A program made the position numbers and the translations under genes. This document shows positions 5,897 to 9,068 of a stretch of DNA of 9,068 bases, one piece after another. The stretch's first letter is position 1, and each line of letters begins with the position of its first letter. The notes below the pieces were generated by a model. The model searched no databases and was not told the DNA's origin. It worked only from the letters and a program-made list of their open reading frames with translations. Source of the stretch: Candidatus Hodarchaeota archaeon (lineage in GTDB: Archaea; Asgardarchaeota; Heimdallarchaeia; Hodarchaeales; Hodarchaeaceae); NCBI GenBank assembly GCA_016840305.1, contig JAEOSP010000480.1, positions 1 through 9,068 of the forward strand, in the 5' to 3' direction.

Positions 5897-7075
5897 ATGC
5901 AAATTCACCGTAACATTCTTACTTTGATTATTACCCATTTCTTATGGGGTTTTGTCAATTTTACATATACCATCCAGATCCAACCCTATTTATTATCCTT
6001 TTACGGAACAAATCCTGAATCTGTCGAAATTGTTGGTTTAATCTTAAGTTTAGGAAGCCTTACAGCGGTGATTCCCTTACTCTTCAGTTTTTACGCAGAG
6101 AAATGGGGGAGAAAAAATTTCATTGTTCTAGGACAGTTCATTAGTTTAATTGGATTAGCGAGTTTAGCATTTCTAACAAATTCAATTTTTTTCGCTTTTA
6201 TTGGGATATTACTCTACAACATTGGTATTGGAATTTACGATCCTCCTCTTCAGGGAATAATTCATGAAACAGCCAGATTCAATCGAGGTTTATCCTATTC
6301 CTTAGTTTACAATTCTTTATCTATAAGTGGAATATTTGCATCCCTCATTATTCAACAATTAGGTGATCAATGGATTATTCCATTACTTCAAGCAAGCTGT
6401 ATAATATTGATGACTTCAGTTTTTGTAAATGTTTTTTCTCTTAATGATATACTCCCTAAGGAAACAACTGTTCATTTCCCTATTAGAGAATTGTTTAAAA
6501 ACCCCTTAGCTAAGTGGATTGCATTAGTCTTCTTTTTTGATTCATTAATCTGGGGTTTACCTATGTCTATTGAGAACAGCGTTGTCATAATTCTATTTGG
6601 AGTGGAATCAAACTATCTTGGTCTAATACTGTTTGTCCAGATGATTATAACAGTTATCCTACAGTATCCGATTGGTATTCTCGTAGATAAATTTGGGAAA
6701 ATATTTGGTCTCATCGTAGGAGAAGCCTCGGGATTGACTTGGGTATTTTTCTTTTTCTTAGCAATTAATAACCCTAGTGAATTCTATATTTTAATCCTTC
6801 TAGCTCATGCTTCGCTAGGTTTAAGTGTTGCATTCTGGAGACCGTCTGTTACTTTAAGTTTTGTGACTATCGAAGAGGATAAGGCAAGCACTAATTTTGG
6901 TATCTTATCTTTTGTTCAACGAATAGGATGGGTTCCAACTGCCGCCTTAGGAGGATTGATTTTCGCGAATTTTGGATATTCAGTGATTCTAACAATAACA
7001 TTCTTTGGGACACTGCTATTGGTTATCTTTTTTCTTAAGATTTATTCCTTAGAAAAAACTATCAATTCGACCTAA
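5897..7075 (+). CDS. MFS (major facilitator superfamily) transporter
   Basis: Twelve-span secondary transporter of 392 residues, the usual single-chain MFS length, predicted in the cell membrane. The loop between spans 2 and 3 carries the motif-A form YAEKWGRK (66-73). The second half repeats it as GILVDKFGKIFG (260-271), showing the internal duplication of the superfamily. Acidic and aromatic residues in IGIYDPPLQG (111-120) in span 4, and FWRPSV (313-318) in the second half, may line the path. The substrate is not readable; drug or metabolite efflux is the common role of such stand-alone genes. The ATG at 5897 follows a possible TATA box at leaderless distance; an ATG at 5883 is out of frame. 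The gene converges on the GNAT-YoaP gene with 48 bases between stops, so their transcripts probably overlap at the 3' ends. Confidence 0.93.
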   Translation: MQIHRNILTLIITHFLWGFVNFTYTIQIQPYLLSFYGTNPESVEIVGLILSLGSLTAVIPLLFSFYAEKWGRKNFIVLGQFISLIGLASLAFLTNSIFFAFIGILLYNIGIGIYDPPLQGIIHETARFNRGLSYSLVYNSLSISGIFASLIIQQLGDQWIIPLLQASCIILMTSVFVNVFSLNDILPKETTVHFPIRELFKNPLAKWIALVFFFDSLIWGLPMSIENSVVIILFGVESNYLGLILFVQMIITVILQYPIGILVDKFGKIFGLIVGEASGLTWVFFFFLAINNPSEFYILILLAHASLGLSVAFWRPSVTLSFVTIEEDKASTNFGILSFVQRIGWVPTAALGGLIFANFGYSVILTITFFGTLLLVIFFLKIYSLEKTINST

Positions 7076-7123
7076 ATATGAACCGATCATTAGGGTCAGA
7101 GACTAGGATTTCTTACCTGTTCC

Positions 7124-7903
7124 TTAGATTTTTGCCTGTAACTTTTCTAAGGTCTTTTTTCGCATACCAGGTTTATAGGAGAGTAATTCACCATTGCAAA
7201 GAATGCAGTAGGTTCCATAAGGATGAATTGCATTTTGCTGTGCTTCAGAGGCAGAATTAATTATCTTGGCTTGAAAAGGTAACCCATTGTTCTTTGCAAA
7301 TTGTTCAACATCATCTATTAGTGCGGGGATATACGGACACTGATGAGTATACAATATTATTATCCCATCTCTGTGTTCTTGCTTACCCGCTTCAGTAATG
7401 GGATAAAACTCTGGTTTAGGGGGTGATTTGGAGAAAGCTTTTGCATATAACCCAATATTGTCCCCGTATTCGTCTACCTGCTCAAAGTTCAATTTTTCGT
7501 ATAGCGATTTTCGTGGTAGCCACCCTCCTTTTTCTGTGCTCATCCCTACCACTCCGTTCATACTTAATGCTTTAGCGTCATCTAATGCTATCTGGATCAT
7601 TTCACTAGCATATCCTTTTTTCTTATGTTGCCCTACAATCCATATGCAATGAATGACCATGAAATTATCTGCTTTGATCCCCCGCCAATTATATTCACTT
7701 GGTATATATTCAATAAATCCTCTGTAGGAGTACTTATTTCTTTCTTCCACCTTCAATATTTTGTATTTCAATCCTTCGGCGAATCTATTCTTAATCCATT
7801 TGATTTTGTTTTGATACCCTTCCTCTTTTTTCTGTGATTGTTTGCAAAAAAGGCCAATATTTTCTAGATTTTCCATGTTAACATCAATTATTTCATAAGA
7901 CAA
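7124..7903 (-). CDS. GNAT acetyltransferase with C-terminal YoaP domain
   Basis: Two-domain cytoplasmic protein of 259 residues, close to Bacillus YoaP (about 250). Residues 1-155 form a GNAT acetyltransferase domain, which moves the acetyl group from acetyl-CoA to an amine. Its motif A is GQHKKKGYAS (91-100), a relaxed form of QxxGxG/A, followed by a helix to 113 and SLYEKLNFEQVD (133-144). Residues 176-259 match the YoaP domain: a thioredoxin-like strand and loop YTHQCPYIP (185-193), then NAIHPYGTYCILCNGEL (224-240) and SYKPGM. The Cys in CPY has no CxxC partner in the loop. The acceptor substrate is unknown. Translation starts at TTG 7903, supported by AGGAG exactly 10 bases before it; the next ATG would be residue 10. 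It lies 35 bases downstream of trmO and is probably in the same operon. Confidence 0.9.
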   Translation of the reverse strand: MSYEIIDVNMENLENIGLFCKQSQKKEEGYQNKIKWIKNRFAEGLKYKILKVEERNKYSYRGFIEYIPSEYNWRGIKADNFMVIHCIWIVGQHKKKGYASEMIQIALDDAKALSMNGVVGMSTEKGGWLPRKSLYEKLNFEQVDEYGDNIGLYAKAFSKSPPKPEFYPITEAGKQEHRDGIIILYTHQCPYIPALIDDVEQFAKNNGLPFQAKIINSASEAQQNAIHPYGTYCILCNGELLSYKPGMRKKTLEKLQAKI

Positions 7904-7913
7904 TGTAAAATAG

Positions 7914-7918
7914 CTCCT
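7914..7918 (-). promoter_or_regulatory. Ribosome binding site deciding the TTG start of the GNAT-YoaP gene
   Basis: The minus strand reads AGGAG, then 10 bases, then TTG at 7903. The same motif and spacing occur before the GTG start of the GyrI-like gene at 8583, which strengthens both start calls. Confidence 0.65.
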
Positions 7919-7938
7919 ACATATTTCAAATAAACACT

Positions 7939-8445
7939 CTACTCATCAAAAAAGTTTTGCTCAGCCCACCATGCAGCTCCATCTTCTTGCCATTCAGGCC
8001 ATCCTTTCAGCCAATATCCTATATGACAATCTCTGATTCGATCAGAAATTGGAAAATATGCCTTCAAATCAAGAACAGGTGTTCCATCAAAAGCATCCAA
8101 CCCATCTACTTTTAGAAGCCCTTTTTCAACATCGACTGAATCGATTTTAGCCACGGTTAGTCCTATAGGATTAGGTCTATATTCTGCCCGTGTAGCAAAA
8201 ATTCCTGTTTCTGGAGGATTATCCCCATAAGGAGGAGTGATTGTCCAAGAAGGAAGATTCCTTAGTTTTTCAGTATCATTCTTATGTGCCCACCAGATAA
8301 CATATACATGACTGAACTTATCTAATTCCTTTAGTCCTTTCCGAAAACGTTTTGCTATATCAACATAATAGTCCGCTTGATATGGATCCTCGCCCTCTAC
8401 CCGAACCTGACCTATTGGTCTCAATTCATATTTGGTTTTTGACAT
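7939..8445 (-). CDS. trmO: TrmO-family tRNA (t6A37) N6-methyltransferase
   Basis: Member of the TrmO/TsaA (YaeB) family, whose studied member uses SAM to methylate N6-threonylcarbamoyladenosine at position 37 of tRNA. The family fold is a beta barrel unlike Rossmann methyltransferases. The 168 residues cover the core domain only; E. coli TrmO (about 235) has an extra C-terminal domain, and short archaeal forms often lack it. Motifs: YELRPIGQVR (6-15), the family's opening strand; TGIFATRAEYRPNPIGLT (80-97), with the conserved ATR...RPNPIGL; and GLDAFDGTPVLDLKAY (115-130), with DGTPVLD-K-Y. The C-terminus is Trp-rich (KGWPEWQ, AAWWAEQ). The ATG at 8445 has GGTG seven bases before it and a possible TATA box further up. 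It is the first gene of a minus-strand pair with GNAT-YoaP. Family is certain; the precise tRNA modification is inferred by homology. Confidence 0.9.
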   Translation of the reverse strand: MSKTKYELRPIGQVRVEGEDPYQADYYVDIAKRFRKGLKELDKFSHVYVIWWAHKNDTEKLRNLPSWTITPPYGDNPPETGIFATRAEYRPNPIGLTVAKIDSVDVEKGLLKVDGLDAFDGTPVLDLKAYFPISDRIRDCHIGYWLKGWPEWQEDGAAWWAEQNFFDE

Positions 8446-8477
8446 ATTTGTTCACCAGTTTTTTTTTCGCATTTTTC

Positions 8478-8485
8478 CTTATAAC
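8478..8485 (-). promoter_or_regulatory. Possible TATA box for the trmO / GNAT-YoaP unit
   Basis: The minus strand reads TTATAAGG, centred about 36 bases before the trmO ATG. Transcription would begin close to 8456, just at the GGTG ribosome-site candidate. The leader would be very short, so the box is plausible but not secure. Confidence 0.3.
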
Positions 8486-8528
8486 TATGCCTAATTTGGT
8501 AATACTCATTCCTAGTAAAATAGGAATC

Positions 8529-8536
8529 TTTATAAT
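8529..8536 (+). promoter_or_regulatory. TATA box for the GyrI-like gene
   Basis: TTTATAAT on the plus strand. A start about 26 bases downstream (near 8558) would give a leader of some 25 bases holding the AGGAG at 8568-8572. It lies in the divergent gap between trmO and this gene. Confidence 0.4.
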
Positions 8537-8567
8537 TGAGAATAATAAAACGGGTACCAAAGAGTTT

Positions 8568-8572
8568 AGGAG
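8568..8572 (+). promoter_or_regulatory. Ribosome binding site deciding the GTG start of the GyrI-like gene
   Basis: AGGAG followed by 10 bases and GTG at 8583. The frame is also open back to an ATG at 8487, but the extra 32 residues resemble no part of the family and would span the TATA box and this site. The GTG is therefore the better start. Confidence 0.65.
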
Positions 8573-8582
8573 AAAGAAATCT

Positions 8583-9068
8583 GTGCAAGAGCCAAAAATT
8601 CTCAAGAGTAAGCAATTCAAACTTCTGGGTTCCATTTATTTCGGGAATCCTTTCTTACAAGCTAATGAATGGTCTTATGATAATGAAATCGGAAAGCTAT
8701 GGTCTCGATTTATGAAATTATCCAAAGAGTACTCGTCACTCCTTCAGAGATTGTCATCCAATGCGACAATTGGATATGAACTCCATTTGGAACCTGAAGA
8801 TTATCACCAAACAAAAGAATACTATGTAATGGTGGCCATTGAAGTAATAAAGGGAGATGGAGCTCCATTAGAGTTTTTTTCCAAATCTCTTCCTTCAACA
8901 GATTATCTTGTATATACTACCCAAATGGATAAAAAACAAAAACAAGGGACGTACATTTTTCAAGAATGGATGCCAGCCAATAATATTGTCCAAAGATATC
9001 CCTTCATCCTTCAAAGCTATGATAGTAGACGATACCGAGGATTAGAAGATCCTACATCAGAGATTGAC
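8583..9068 (+). CDS. GyrI-like small-molecule-binding (effector-binding) domain protein, C-terminus cut by window edge
   Basis: Stand-alone GyrI-like/AraC effector-binding fold protein (SOUL-related beta-alpha barrel type), the group annotated as YdeE-like or integron-associated effector-binding proteins. Members bind hydrophobic or cationic small molecules; some hydrolyse them, and fused forms act as transcription-factor sensors. From the GTG at 8583 there are 162 residues and no stop before the edge; by family length only a few residues are missing. Landmarks: LLGSIYFGNPF (14-24), NEIGKLWSRF (35-44), IGYELHLEPEDY (64-75), a strand YYVMVAIEV (80-88), YIFQEWMP (122-129), and the C-terminal YDSRRYRG (147-154), LEDPTSEID (154-162), the usual end signature. 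No DNA-binding domain is attached. It is divergent from trmO. Confidence 0.85.
   Translation, partial: MQEPKILKSKQFKLLGSIYFGNPFLQANEWSYDNEIGKLWSRFMKLSKEYSSLLQRLSSNATIGYELHLEPEDYHQTKEYYVMVAIEVIKGDGAPLEFFSKSLPSTDYLVYTTQMDKKQKQGTYIFQEWMPANNIVQRYPFILQSYDSRRYRGLEDPTSEID

Noticed and set aside
7428..7837. Plus-strand open frames of 70-74 codons inside the GNAT-YoaP gene
   Set aside because: Antisense shadows of a well-supported domain protein.
8487..8582. N-terminal extension of the GyrI-like protein from an ATG at 8487
   Set aside because: The frame is open, but the family begins near EPKILK. AGGAG with 10-base spacing supports GTG 8583, and the extension spans the likely promoter.
8421..8635. 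Two minus-strand open frames upstream of trmO
   Set aside because: They cover the divergent promoter gap and the 5' part of the GyrI-like gene, resemble no family, and conflict with the ribosome site and TATA boxes there.

Overview
The window is AT-rich and gene-dense and looks archaeal. Some genes are preceded by a box of the archaeal TATA type (TTTAAATA before the genes at 1006 on the minus strand and 2950; TTTATAAT before 8583). In one case the box sits about 27 bases ahead of the ATG, as in a leaderless transcript. T-rich tracts follow several genes. Other genes carry a clear AGGAG ribosome binding site exactly 10 bases before a TTG or GTG start. This mixture, together with bacterial-type accessory families (CbrC, GNAT-YoaP, GyrI-like, SnoaL), would suit an AT-rich archaeon that has taken up many bacterial genes, such as an Asgard lineage. 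No ribosomal or tRNA gene is present to settle the lineage, so this remains an inference.

Left part (1-2123): a short-chain dehydrogenase cut by the left edge converges on a small unrecognised gene. That small gene appears frameshifted at a T7 run; repairing it extends the protein so that its stop overlaps the dehydrogenase stop by 4 bases. Divergent from it is a membrane methyltransferase of the ICMT/PEMT type. The gap after it holds a start-less open stretch on the minus strand that may be a gene remnant.

Middle (2124-5896): a CbrC-family cysteine-rich protein, a zinc-ribbon membrane protein, the C-terminal third to half of a SnoaL-like protein left as a minus-strand remnant, an HSL-type alpha/beta hydrolase, and a divergent Fpg/Nei-fold protein lacking the usual catalytic residues. 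Inverted repeats lie in the gaps at 2800-2839, 4818-4855 and 5750-5781. A near-symmetric T/A-tract hairpin at 3489-3536 looks like a shared terminator between the zinc-ribbon gene and the SnoaL remnant.

Right part (5897-9068): an MFS transporter converges on a two-gene minus-strand unit, trmO then a GNAT-YoaP fusion. Divergent from trmO is a GyrI-like small-molecule-binding protein that runs off the right edge.

The gene set reads as a patchwork of metabolic, detoxification and small-molecule-response functions (dehydrogenase, esterase, efflux-type carrier, acetyltransferase, GyrI-like ligand binder) rather than one pathway. I see no CRISPR array, transposase, RNA gene or clear defence system. 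The strongest new observations are the hidden SnoaL remnant, the frameshifted small gene and the catalytically altered Fpg-like protein.
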